A program made the position numbers and the translations under genes. A DNA stretch of 64,000 nt from Adenophora triphylla var. japonica (lineage: Eukaryota > Streptophyta > Magnoliopsida > Asterales > Campanulaceae), in contig JAFEMH010000162.1 of NCBI GenBank assembly GCA_022495995.1, forward strand, positions 620,001-684,000, in the 5' to 3' direction. The notes under the pieces are model-generated. The model was not told where the DNA came from, did not search any database, and was given only the letters and a program-made list of their open reading frames with translations. Positions 21,797-32,413 of this stretch are shown here, piece by piece. Every line of letters starts with the position of its first letter. The stretch's first letter is position 1.

Positions 21797-21993
21797 GTTA
21801 CCGACGGACATAATCCGTCGGTAATACCGACGGAATTTAATCCATTACCGACGGACAAAATGAAAATTTTAAAAAAAAATTCCCGGTAAATGCAAATTAA
21901 TTTCCGTCGGTAAATGGTTTTTTCCGTCGGTATTACCGACGGACTACGTCCGTCGGTAAAATTCCGTCGGTAAAACCCCTGTTTCTAGTAGTG
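21797..21993. repeat. Right terminal and subterminal repeats of the outer CACTA
   Basis: At least eight CCGTCGGTAA or TTACCGACGG motifs in both orientations, ending in CTAGTAGTG. The motif is related to, but distinct from, the GCGACGGAA motif of copies A and B. Confidence 0.85.
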
Positions 21994-21996
21994 GAA

Positions 21997-24900
21997 GAAT
22001 GAAGGACTTCAGGCCTATGTGACTCATATGGAGATTCAAGCAACCAAGAGAGAAGTCGAGCTTGAAAGAGTCAAAGGCAAATTGACTCTAGCCGAAACCA
22101 CCTTGAAGAAGCTCAACACTGGATCTACCAAATTGGATGAGATCTTGAACTTGAGTACACCTCTCAAAGCAGGTATTGGTTTCCAAGAATCTTTGAATAG
22201 TATTATTTCTACTTTGTCTATGAATGATAATGAGAATTGTTTTGTTAAGGAACGATTTTTTGGCAAAGATTCTTCTTCAAAAGAACCATGTGACAAAGGG
22301 AAGGTGTGTCAATATTGTCACACACCTGGACGTTTTAAAAACAAATGCAATATTGTTTCGAAAAAACTGTCCAGTCCCTTGGTGTTACCCAAGGTGTTGC
22401 CCAGCACACAGGATAACACACCCAGTCAGAATGGTAAAAACTTAAAAAAGGTGTGGAAACCAAAAGCTAATCTGAGATGTGATGTTGTTTACACTGATTT
22501 AAAAACAAATATAGAAGGTTCTTGGTACTTTGATAGTGGGTGTTCACGTCATATGACAGGAACAAAATTGTTTTTAAAAGACTATGAAACGGTTCATGGG
22601 GGTAGTGTAACGTATGGTGGTGGGAGCAAGAGTAATATCATTGGGAGAGGAACACTAAACGTGTCTGGATTTCCAACCTTAAAGAATGTCTTACATGTTG
22701 ATGGACTTGTAACTAATTTAATTAGTATTAGTCAACTTTGTGATGACAACTTAGAGGTGAAATTTAATAAAGATACTTGTGAAGTTTATGATAAGACTAA
22801 CAATTGTGTGATGACAGGTACAAGATCTAATGATAATTGTTATCTTGTTAAAGACAAGCAAGTATGCCATTCGGCAAAAATTGATGACACTACATCGTGG
22901 CATCAAAAGTTGGGACATGTTCACTTTCGTAACATAGAAAAGATAGTTAAACTAGATGTTGTCCAAGGCATTCCTAGTCTGGATCTTAAACAAAAAATTG
23001 TTTGTGAGGATTGTCTCAAAGGGAAACAAACTCATGTTACCCATAGTGCTGCCCAACACAATGAGCAACACACTGGTACAACACATTGTTTTCAACTCTT
23101 GCACATGGATTTAATGGGTCCACTTGAGATAGAAAGTTTTGGAGGCAAGAAATATACTTATGTCATTGTTGATGATTTTTCAAGATTTACTTGGGTTTAT
23201 TTTTTAAGGGAAAAATCTGAGACTTTTGAAAAATTCAAAATCTTGCACTCTAAGATCAAAAACATGTTTTGTGCTTCAATTTTTCGAATTAGGTCCGATC
23301 ATGGGAGGAAATTTGAGAATGTTTCTTTTTCAAATTTTTGTGAAAGAAAATGTATTCACCATGAATTTTCAGCTCCAAAAACACCTCAACAAAATGGGGT
23401 AGCTGAAAGGAAGAATAGGACTTTACTTGAAATGACTCGTGTGATGTTATTTTCAAAAAGAATTTCGAAAATATTTTGGGCAGAAGCACTAAATACGGCT
23501 TGTCACACGGCCAATAGAGTTTTTCTAAGACCCGACACAACCATGACTCCATACGAAATTTTAAATGGTAGGAAACCAAATTTTCATTATTTTCATGTCT
23601 TTGGTTGTGTGTGTTACATTCTCAATGATCGGGACTACTTAGCAAAATTGGACTCTAAGAGTGATAAGACCATTTTTCTTGGGTATGCTTCAAATAGTCG
23701 TGCATATAGGGTATTTAATCTAAGGTTAAAAACCATCCAAGAATCCATGAATATTATTTTTGATGATCACTCAAGTATTGCAAGAGAAAGTGTTCAAGAG
23801 ACACCCTTGGAGCTGTTGGAAGAAGTCAGTCAAGAAGGTGTTACCATAGGTGTTACCACGAGTGCTAACACTGATAGTAACACAAAAACAGAGCAGGATG
23901 TTATCACTGATGAGATAACACCTCAGATAGCACCTGATTCCAGTCCAACGAATGAAGATCAAGAAGGAGTTGAAACTGAGGTTCACGAGAATGTGAGAAG
24001 AGATCCTCCACCTAGAATCAGTAGGAATCATCCTACAAATCAAGTAATTGGGGAGGTGAATGAGGGTGTACAAACAAGACGTAAGGATCCCATTAGTTAC
24101 CGTGACATGGTGAGGTATGTGTGTATGTCCACCACATACTTAAAGGTAACATACTCTTGTTTTACTTCATCTGCAGAACCTAAAAATGTGATTGAAGCTT
24201 TAAAAGATAATTTTTGGATTCAAGCAATGCAAGACGAACTTGATCAATTTTCTCGTAACAATGTTTGGTCTTTAATATCCCGTCCCACAAATACTAATGT
24301 TATTGGGACAAAATGGATCTTTAAAAATAAGACCAATGAATATAGTAACATTGTTAGGAACAAGGCTCGTCTTGTGGCTCAAGGCTATACACAGTGGAAG
24401 GTGTCGACTATGACGAAACCTTTGCACCTGTGGCTAGAATTGAGTCAATAAGACTTTTATTGGCCATTGCTTGTTTTCTTAAAATCACATTGTTTCAAAT
24501 AGACGTCAAAGAAGCATTTTTAAATGGATACTTAGATGAGGAAGTTTTTGTTGAACAACCAAAAGGCTTTGAAGATCCATTTCAACCAGACCATGTATAT
24601 AGACTTGATAAAGCTCTTTATGGGTTAAAGCAAGCTCCACGTGCATGGTATGGTAGGTTAATTAGTTTTTTACTAGAGTATGGTTTTACTAGAGGAGAAG
24701 CAGATAGGACTTTATTAATTCTTAAACATGGAAAAGAACTTGTCGTGGTTCAAATCTATGTTGATGACATAGTATATGGCTCTACATCAAAAACTCGTTT
24801 AAATGATTTTGTAGAGGCTATGACATCAACATTTGAAATGAGCATGATGGGGGAACTTAACTTCTTTCTAGGCTTGCAGGTTAAGCAATCAAGTGAAGGG

Positions 24901-25698
24901 ATTTTTATCTCTCAAAGCAAATATGCAAAGAACCTGGTGAAGAAGTTTGGGTTGGAAGGATCGAAGAGCTTAAAAATTCCTATGGGCACTTCTCTCAAAG
25001 TTGGAAAGGATCAAGTGGGAGAAGATGTTGATCCAAACCTATATCGTTCCATGATAGGTAGTCTCCTTTATCTTACTTCTAGTCGTCCTGATTTGATGTA
25101 CAGTGTGTGTGTATGTGCTAGATATCAATCCAATCCTAAAGTGTCTCACTTAAATTCTGTGAAAAAGATCATTAAATATGTATCTGGAACTAGTGATTTA
25201 GGGATTTGGTTTAGTAAAGATACTAATACTAATTTAGTAGGCTTTAGTGACTCGGATTGGGCAGGAGATATGGACGATAGGAAAAGTACAAGTGGGGGAT
25301 GTTTTTACTTGGGAAATAATCTAGTATCATGGTATAGTAGAAAACAAAATTGTGTTTCATTATCCACGGGTGAATCAGAATATGTAGCAGCTGGTAGTTG
25401 TTATTCACAACTAATTTGGTTAAAACACATGTTTGATGATTATGGTCTTGATAGTAATATTTTGACCTTGTACTGTGATAATTTGAGTGCTATTAATATT
25501 TCCAAAAATCCTGTACAACACTCCCGTACCAAACATATTGACATCCGTCATCATTTTTTAAGAGTTATGGTAGATAAAAAGGTAATAAATATAGAGCATA
25601 TTGATACAAAGTATCAACTTGCTAATATTTTCACAAAACCCTTAGACCATGATAGATTCTCTAGTTTAAAGAGATCTCTTGGTCTTTGTATTCTCTAA
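21997..25698 (+). pseudogene. Copia gag 3' end and pol (protease, integrase, RT, RNase H), broken
   Basis: The reading frame resumes after the CACTA. It holds a second zinc-knuckle-like motif (CQYCHTPGRFKNKC) with Arg in place of His, a protease active site DSGCSRHMT, an integrase zinc-binding region (WHQKLGHVHF, CEDCLKGK), the integrase core (HMDLMGPL, SDHGRKFE, PQQNGVAERKNR), and then RT and RNase H. A one-base deletion near 24393 splits pol inside QGYTQ/EGVDYDETF; the second part (24394-25698) is open to its stop. RT has YVDDIVYGS; RNase H has SDSDWAGD and GESEYVAAG. Such polyproteins copy the element's RNA and integrate the cDNA. With the frameshift and the gag stops the product is not functional. 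Confidence 0.93.
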
Positions 25699-27066
25699 AA
25701 AATGTCCTCTGTTGTAAGGTGTTACCATGGGTGCTGATAGCACCTGGGGTAACACATGTATATTAGTGCATATTTTTGCCTGTTTGGTTTTATTCTCTGT
25801 GCTGTAAGGGTTCTTATAGTTCTTTGAGCTATGAGAGTTCTCACGGCTGCACATGCTGACCTTTTTGTTGTGGTAGGATAACACCTTGAATAACACACTT
25901 GCTAAAACTCCCTTTGTGCTTAAAGTGACAAAGTCACTAATGTTGGTATGTGATAAATAAAAAGGCAAAGAGGCAATTCTTATACCATACTATTCTCTCA
26001 AGCTCGGGGCACGGCGTTCGTGGCGACGATGCACTCTTGCCAATGAGAATGTATGAAGTGATTTGTGCTTAGTATTAGGGACATGGAGCTCGCTACTACA
26101 GTGTACCCTACTTGAACGGCATAAATCAATGAATCTTTACACTTGAAATAAGACTCGGGGCACGAAGCTCATTACTACGATGCTTCCTTGTTTAAAGAAG
26201 TGTAAAAGAATTTTATAAAATTGCTATGCCTCGTGGTCTAACAAGCTTGTTATGCCTGAAGTGCTTGAAAATGGCCAAGCTTGTTATGCCTTAAGTGTTT
26301 GAAAATGGCTGAGCTTGTTATGCCTTAAGTGTTTGAAAATGAGTATATTTGTCAAGGGTTTTTTATCATATGTGTTATCCTAGATGTTACCATCATTGCC
26401 ATTAATATATTTGTATGTGCTATATTATTTTTTATTCTTTATTTTCGATTTTGTTATTTAAATTTTAAAACTTTGAAAGTCTTTTTACTATTTAATTAAG
26501 AGTTTACAAAGTTTGAAAAAGTCTTTAACTAACTAATTTTATTTTTGATAAACAAACTCAAATAACTAAGTCCTAAAATTTAGGAATTTGATTTTCAAAA
26601 ACCATATGGACTTGATATATTTGTTGTGTTTATTACTTTTATTTTCGTTTTTTTATATATACTTAAAAATTAAAAATCTGAAAATCTGAAAATTAAAAAT
26701 TCGAAAAATGAAAAAAAAAAATTCAAAATAATGGCCGGATGTTTAATTTTGGTGTGAGGAGTTTGTATTTGATTTTTGTGTGGCCTAAAAAAATAGGGGG
26801 AGTAAATAATTAATGTACTTATTTTTTGTGTGGCTAGTAAAATAGGAGGAGGTTAATTAGGTGAGTAAATATAGGAAGTGGGATAAGTCTAATCACAATT
26901 AAAATCCTATCCTAATTTAAAATCCTATTTTCTCTCTCTCTCTCTAATCGCCTCATCCCCTTTCTCTCTCTTCACGGTAAATACCCCCTCCGTCACCGTC
27001 TCTCTCTCTCAAACCTTCAAAAAATCAAAACCTTCCAAAATTCTTAAACCTTCCTAAACCCTAACC
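25699..27066 (+). other. Copia spacer between pol and the env-like ORF, with short repeats
   Basis: No gene. It holds three diverged copies of a GGGGCACGGAGCTCRYTACT-like motif (about 26006, 26078 and 26157), three copies of a 34-bp unit (26243-26344), and a CT-rich leader before the env-like ATG (26930-27010). GTGTTACC-type motifs occur near 25720-25755 and, inverted, near 25880. Confidence 0.7.
26243..26344 (+). repeat. 34-bp tandem repeat, three copies
   Basis: Units start at 26243, 26277 and 26311, each AGCTTGTTATGCC followed by AAGTGYTTGAAAATG, with a few substitutions. Confidence 0.85.
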
Positions 27067-29028
27067 ATGGCAACCCCGTCCAAGAAGCAATCCGCCCCTT
27101 TGGAGGTCTCTCCGGGCGTTGGTTCGAGTGGTCCAAGCCAAATGGACACTTCGACCACCCCTCTCAATGTGTCTCCGGCGATGACAATGTCGGTGGATGA
27201 TCCTCCTTTGGTGACAACAATGGCACAACCCTTGCCCATTGTGACACTACCACCTCTTCCACCCATTCTGTCAACCAAAAAGACCAGAAGAAAGGCCATT
27301 GCTCACAAAACCTCGGTTCATGTCGCCAAAAAGAGGAGCTCAAGTAGGCTCACAGCTATGAGAAACAAAGGTACTTCAAAATCCAACACATCCTCCGATC
27401 CAGTTGAAGTTTCAGAAGAATCCTCTCTTGGTCTCTCCTCGGCTCATGTTTCGGATGAAGACTTCCATGCCGACGCTGAAAAGAGCCAATCTGCTGAGAC
27501 ATTTGAAGATTGGGGACTTGAGAAAGAAGAGCCCTTGTATGAAGTTGTGAAAAGAAACATTAAAGGCAAAGGCAAGCAGGCTGCTGCCAAAGATGTTACC
27601 CCGAAAGCTGCAACACCCAAGGTAACACCTTCTGTTTCTAAAGCTTCGAAGTCTTCTATCAGTGAGTTTGCATATTCTGAGTCCTCTGATTTTCTTGAGA
27701 AAGAGTTTGAAGATGTGAATGTTGCTTTTCCAAAACCATACTTCTCATTGAAATTTTATCGAAAAGAAAATATGGAGTTTTGGTTGAGACATAGTGACAC
27801 GAAAATTCTCAAAGAAAAGTATATTGACGAGGTTGATTTCAAAAAGCATGGTGTATTTCAAATCTTGGAGGATAGGAATTTTTTGAAAGCTAACTTGCAT
27901 CCTTCGAAATTTGTTGAAGCTATTGTCAAAAATTTCTATGCCAACCTTCATGCCAACCTAGAAAATGAGAAGTCCGATCAATTTGGAAAGGTGTTTTTAA
28001 GGAACATAATTTTTTCTATTACCCCCTCTTTGATCAACAAAACTTTGGGACTCCCAAATATGGATGATGATGGTCCTATTGTTCATAAGGATGAAATTGC
28101 TAGGTTTATCTCACATAATATCGTGCATGAATGGCCCAATAATCTCAATCCCAAAACCAAAGTTCATTTTCTTGCTTCCCGTCTCACTTCACTCTTTGTC
28201 GTGCTTCACAAGCTTTGTATTTTTAATTGGGTTCCTACTTCTAACGAGCAATATGTGACATTGCAACAAGCTGAAATCTTGTACAAGTTAGGAAAGAATC
28301 AAAGGGTGAACTTGGGTAAATTGATTTTCAAACATTTGGCTTCGTGGGGTAGAAGAAAATACATTACAATGTTTCCTTACCCTTCCTTGATTTTCCAAAT
28401 TTTGAAAGCTCAAAAAATTCCCATTGAAGAATTGGATGAGTACACTCCTAGTCTTGATCTCTATGCTATAGATTCTCAGCTGACTAAGAAGAACACCAAG
28501 AGTGTGAAGTACACAGGTGATCTTCATTGGTCAAAGATAAATGAATTTGGGTCAAGTGATGCGGTTCATACTCAGGGTGTTACTCATACTGTTACCCCGA
28601 ATGTTACTTCGAAATATCCAAGTTTTTCAGGTACAGATGCAGCTAATTTTCTTGCAAATGTGTATAATTTTTTGGGGAATGCTTCACCAACAATACCGAA
28701 GACCACAGTTTTGGCATTTCTCCATAAACAAACTTCTGCCATTACCGTAATTGTACAAGGATGGGCTAAGCTCAAGGAAATTACTTATTAGTTTATCCGA
28801 CAGGTTTCTTCCCAAACTGAGGGAGATAATAGTGCTGATGGAGCTGGTCCGAGTGGTGGTGGTGGTGGAGATGCCAATAGTGCTGATGGAGCTGGTCCGA
28901 GTGGTGGTGGTGGTGGAGATGCTAGTGGTGCTGCTGCAGATGTTACTGAAGGTGACGCCACAGATGCTGGAGATGAAGAAGGGGAAGAACAGGAGGAAGA
29001 AGAAGCTGATGATGAGCAAGAAGAGTGA
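27067..29028 (+). pseudogene. Sirevirus env-like ORF, one in-frame stop
   Basis: ATG 27067 opens a Pro/Thr/Ser-rich N-terminus, a basic cluster (KKTRRKAI, KKRSSSRL), an acidic stretch, and a globular region of about 250 residues (for example NFYANLHANLENEKSD) resembling the plant transposon protein domain found in many Sirevirus extra ORFs. An in-frame TAG at 28789-28791 interrupts it. The same frame continues to TGA at 29026-29028 through a Gly-rich tandem duplication (48-bp units at 28828 and 28876) and a very acidic tail (EEGEEQEEEEADDEQEE). No signal peptide or clear membrane segment is seen, so the env label is positional only. Its biochemical role is unknown. Confidence 0.75.
28828..28923 (+). 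repeat. 48-bp in-frame tandem duplication
   Basis: Two consecutive 16-codon units encoding NSADGAGPSGGGGGDA, differing by one base at the end. Confidence 0.95.
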
Positions 29029-29416
29029 TTGCAAACATTTGCCTGAAGGTTGATGTTGCCACTCTTATGGTTATGGTACTTTGGTGGTTGAAAAATAATT
29101 TCCTTTTATGTTTTTTATTCGGAACATGTTTTAAATACTTTGGTGGTTTGTTTTATTTGCTTTTGGTTTAAAGTTTTAGGGTTGTTTGAACATGAAGTAG
29201 CTTAGTAGCTTTGGTTTATCTTTGGTACTTTAGGTTGCTAGTTATTTGGAAAACTTATTTTGGAAAATATGTTTTGATAACTAGTATTTTTGTGATAAAT
29301 CATTATGGTTGTTAATTTCTTGATTATGGGGGAGTTGATAACTATGAAGTTACTCTGTTGTTATGGCTAACTTTTTCTTGCAGGGATCAGCACTTTAGAG
29401 TTTGGAAAGAAATTAT
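29029..29416 (+). other. Copia 3' untranslated region
   Basis: T-rich DNA between the env-like ORF and the polypurine tract. I see no gene. Confidence 0.6.
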
Positions 29417-29432
29417 AAATTATGGGGGAGAT
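29417..29432 (+). promoter_or_regulatory. Polypurine tract of the Copia element
   Basis: AAATTATGGGGGAGAT lies directly before the TG of the 3' LTR. The GGGGGAG core is the usual plus-strand DNA primer of Copia elements. Confidence 0.9.
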
Positions 29433-30412
29433 TGTTACTACAGACTGTGAGTGTTACCATAGGTGCTATCAGTGACAGTTGGGTGTTACCCGAACTGAAA
29501 TAATTTGTAATTTAATAATTCTTTTCATATTATCTTATATCCTAATATCTAATATTATTTGCAAGATATTTGTGTTTGATGGTCTATATTTCAGGTTAAT
29601 ACATGGTTAGATTAATTGCTAGAAACAAGGAAGAAGTTGTTGAAGGAGTTATTCGTAAATGGGAGATTTACGGATAACTTTGCTTGGTCCATATTATTTG
29701 TTGATAAAAGAAAAATGTAGGAAGACCAAGTCTTGAAGTTGCTGCTGATTATTAGAAGAGTACAATGGCAAGAAAGCAAGAGAGTACAAGGTGATGAAGC
29801 AAGAACTTAGGCATCATGTTTCGGTTGCTATTTTGGTGGGAAGTTGGCGTATTATGTGAAGAAGAAGCCAATAATATGCTCCATTCCTCTCACACGATTT
29901 TAACAAGAAGAGCTGTTATTTTGGAGTAGCCTCCAAGGCAATTGAAGGCTATAAATAGGCTAGGTGTGATTCATTTGAAGTATGCCAAATATCAAACATC
30001 AAACACACACACCTTAGCACAAGAGACAAAGTTCCTTTGGTTCGCATAATCCTTCCTCCCTTGTGATTCTAGCTTAAACACTGACTGTTTAAGAGAGTGT
30101 TGACTAAGGATATGATTCGTGCTTTGTCTCATTAGTTCCATAGAGCATTATCATTGTTTTAGCTATAGGGAACTTTCGACTTTGTAATTGTTCTATATTG
30201 ATTATAAAGTCTTCGTCATCTAGGCACACTCAAGTTATATATTTATATAACTTGAGAAAATTATATCTTGTGTTATTTATTTCCGCTGCACAAAGTTCTT
30301 ACAAACTATTTATTTTGGTGTGTGTGTGTGTGCTGTCCGTCAGTGTGTTATCTAAGGTGTTGGGTAACATCTATGGTAACATCTCTTTCCAGTGAAGCCA
30401 TTGACAATTTCA
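29433..30412 (+). repeat. 3' LTR of the Copia element
   Basis: TGTTACTACAG to CAATTTCA, 980 bp. The part from 29521 onward matches the 5' LTR. A TATA-like box (GGCTATAAATAGGC, about 29947-29960) and a leader with CACACACACC follow the usual layout. Confidence 0.93.
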
Positions 30413-30517
30413 CACTTTGTTCCCTAAAAAGCACACGCTTTCAAAATACCATTGACAAAACACACACACACATATCTACATTGATGTTCAAATAAAAATA
30501 GTGTAGGCTGTGTAGCT

Positions 30518-30763
30518 TCATAGCTTGAAATAGTTAAGACCCGACTTTTCATCAAGTGGAACAGAGTAGAAATGCGACACATATTCCCTGATGGTGAATT
30601 CTCTGAATACAGGAGGATTTTCTTCTGAGATCAACTCCTTGATAGGCGCAACCAGTTTGGGCGTAAAAACACCACCAAAGAAACACGCAACCGAAACTCT
30701 AGGTCCAACCCGATTAGCTAACACCCGATGGATCACACTTTTAAACTTGTCATTCGTAATCAT
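30518..30763 (-). CDS. Dioxygenase exon 3
   Basis: 82 codons including the stop, phase 0 after the acceptor TATGCAG. It begins MITNDKFKSVIHRVLANR and holds the second iron-binding His and the RxS arginine that binds the 2-oxoglutarate carboxylate. Open, no damage. Confidence 0.88.
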   Translation of the reverse strand: MITNDKFKSVIHRVLANRVGPRVSVACFFGGVFTPKLVAPIKELISEENPPVFREFTIREYVSHFYSVPLDEKSGLNYFKL

Positions 30764-31073
30764 CTGCATACACGGAGTCCACAAAAAATTTCATTTCCAA
30801 AGTTAAGCACACAAGTCTACTGAACAAGCACAAGCAGTGGCGAAACCAAATGTTTTTGTTAAGGGTTACACTTATCATGCTGAAATTTGGCATAAAAGGG
30901 GGTCAAAATGATTTTGTAGTACAAATTTTACCAAAAAATCAAGAGGGTCAAAATTGACCAAAAAAATAATTCTAATGCACTTTTTAATAAGGTGCTTAAA
31001 TAATAATTCTCAAAAGTTAAGGGGGGGAAAGTGGCTTCGCCACTGTGCACGAGTGAAGCCTATGTATGTATAC

Positions 31074-31395
31074 CTGAAGAAGATCGCCTATATTGATAAA
31101 AATAGCCCCAGGAATAGGCTTAACATCAGCCCATTGATCTTGATGCAGAACTTGAAGGCCACCAATTTGATCTTGCAGCACCAGCGTCATAAATGCTTTG
31201 TCAGTGTGCTTGCTAATTCCTATTGTCAGGTCTGGCTCTGGGCATGCTGGATAATAATGGCACACAAAGCTCGGTCCTCTAGCACATTCCTGTTCCTTGA
31301 GATAACTAGATTCGAGCCCAAGAGCCTCTGATAATAGCTCAAACATTACATCGCCAAACTTTGTGACATGATCTATATAGTCAAGGGTCGCATCT
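31074..31395 (-). CDS. Dioxygenase exon 2
   Basis: 322 bp starting with one base of a split Arg codon after the acceptor ATTTATCAG. Encodes the start of the double-stranded beta-helix core: [48 protein letters not shown] (iron-binding His and Asp) and INIGDLLQ before the donor CAG/GTATAC. Open, no damage. Confidence 0.9.
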
Positions 31396-31450
31396 CTGAT
31401 AAATCACATAGCCAAACTTTTGTAAAGATTTCTGTTTGTATACTCTCGCT

Positions 31451-32125
31451 CACTACCAGAAAAAGGTCATTTAGCGACGGAAATTTCCGCCGCTAAAATT
31501 AAATTTCCGTCGCTAAAAATAATCACCGGCGGAAAAATTCCGTCGGTGGTCCGCCGCTACCAGCCCGTCGCAGTGCTCCGACGGGTCAATTTCCGCCGGT
31601 ATTTTTTTATTTTACCGACGGAATTTAATTCCGCCGGTGAATTAATGGTTTCAGCGACGGAAATTTCCGCTGCTAAATTAATTTAATTTAATTAAATTTT
31701 CATTTCAGCGGCGGAAATTTCCGTCGCTGTAATAAAAATTAATTTAATTAAATTAATTTCAGCGGCGGAAATTTCCGTCGCTGTAATAAAAATTAAATTA
31801 AAATAAATTAATTTCAGCGGCGGAAATTACCGTCGCTGAAATTATTTAATTTTAATTTAAATTTTATTACAGAGACGGAAATTTCCGCCGCTGAAATCAA
31901 AAATTAAATAAAAATTAAATGATTATAGCGGCGGAAATTTCAAATAAAATTAATTAAAATAAATTAATTTCACGACGGAAAATTCCGCCGCCGAAATTTA
32001 TTTATTTTAATTAATTTTATTTCAACGACGGAATTTCCGCCGCTATAATCAAAAATTAAATTACGTAAAAAATTTATTGAAATAAATTAATTTCACGACG
32101 AAATTTTCCGTCGCCGATTCTGAAA
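31451..32125. repeat. Terminal and subterminal repeats, copy B (TNPA-like side)
   Basis: Palindromic pairs such as AGCGACGGAAATTTCCGCCG at regular 60-65 bp spacing, the reverse of 18592-19271 in copy A. Confidence 0.88.
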
Positions 32126-32278
32126 TAAATTAAAAAAATAATTTAAAATATCAATAAACCAAAATTTTTTGTACCTGATATAACATTTCAATTTATAAAA
32201 CTAAAACTATAAAAACTAAAAATCAAATATCAGCGTACCAAATAAAAACTAAATATCACCGTACCACCGTACCAATTC

Positions 32279-32337
32279 GGAAGGGGGAGAGGGGGGAGAG
32301 GGGGAGAGGGGGGAGAGGTGGGGAGAGGGGGAGGGGC
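32279..32337 (+). repeat. G-rich tract, G-quadruplex candidate, copy B
   Basis: At least seven G-runs of four to six separated by AGA or AGAGGT, longer than the matching tract in copy A. It lies downstream of the TNPA-like stop, on the strand opposite to that gene. Confidence 0.8.
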
Positions 32338-32413
32338 TCCCGCGGGTACCAAATGTCTCAAATGTTTACAAACAAGTATAAATTAATACAAAAATGTCTA
32401 AAAAAGTCCGCAA

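Larger units (their letters stand above)
3550..21993 (-). mobile_element. Outer CACTA (En/Spm) element inside Copia gag
   Basis: The ends are CACTACTAG (3550) and CTAGTAGTG (21993), perfect inverted copies. The 3-bp duplication GAA flanks both sides (3547-3549 and 21994-21996), and splicing the element out restores the gag frame. Both facts are hallmarks of CACTA transposition. Without the nested copy A it is about 5.1 kb. The only gene I can find is a TNPA/Transposase_24-like gene on the minus strand at the left; a leader exon for it lies at the right end. No TNP2 transposase is visible, so this looks like a non-autonomous derivative. Confidence 0.92.
1237..30412 (+). mobile_element. Copia LTR retrotransposon, Sirevirus-type, with nested insertions
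   Basis: Order seen: 5' LTR, tRNA-iMet primer site, gag with zinc knuckles, integrase, reverse transcriptase, RNase H, a separate downstream env-like ORF, polypurine tract, 3' LTR. Integrase before RT makes it Copia; a long extra ORF after pol points to the Sirevirus lineage. Removing the 18,444-bp CACTA insertion leaves about 10.7 kb, a normal Sirevirus length. Gag, pol and the env-like ORF all carry stops or frameshifts. The first 88 bp of the 5' LTR are missing, so a target duplication cannot be checked. The 3' end lies about 105 bp beyond the stop codon of the dioxygenase pseudogene. Confidence 0.9.

Noticed and set aside
27067..29028. A true viral envelope protein
   Set aside because: No signal peptide or clear membrane segment; the env-like name only reflects its position in Sireviruses.
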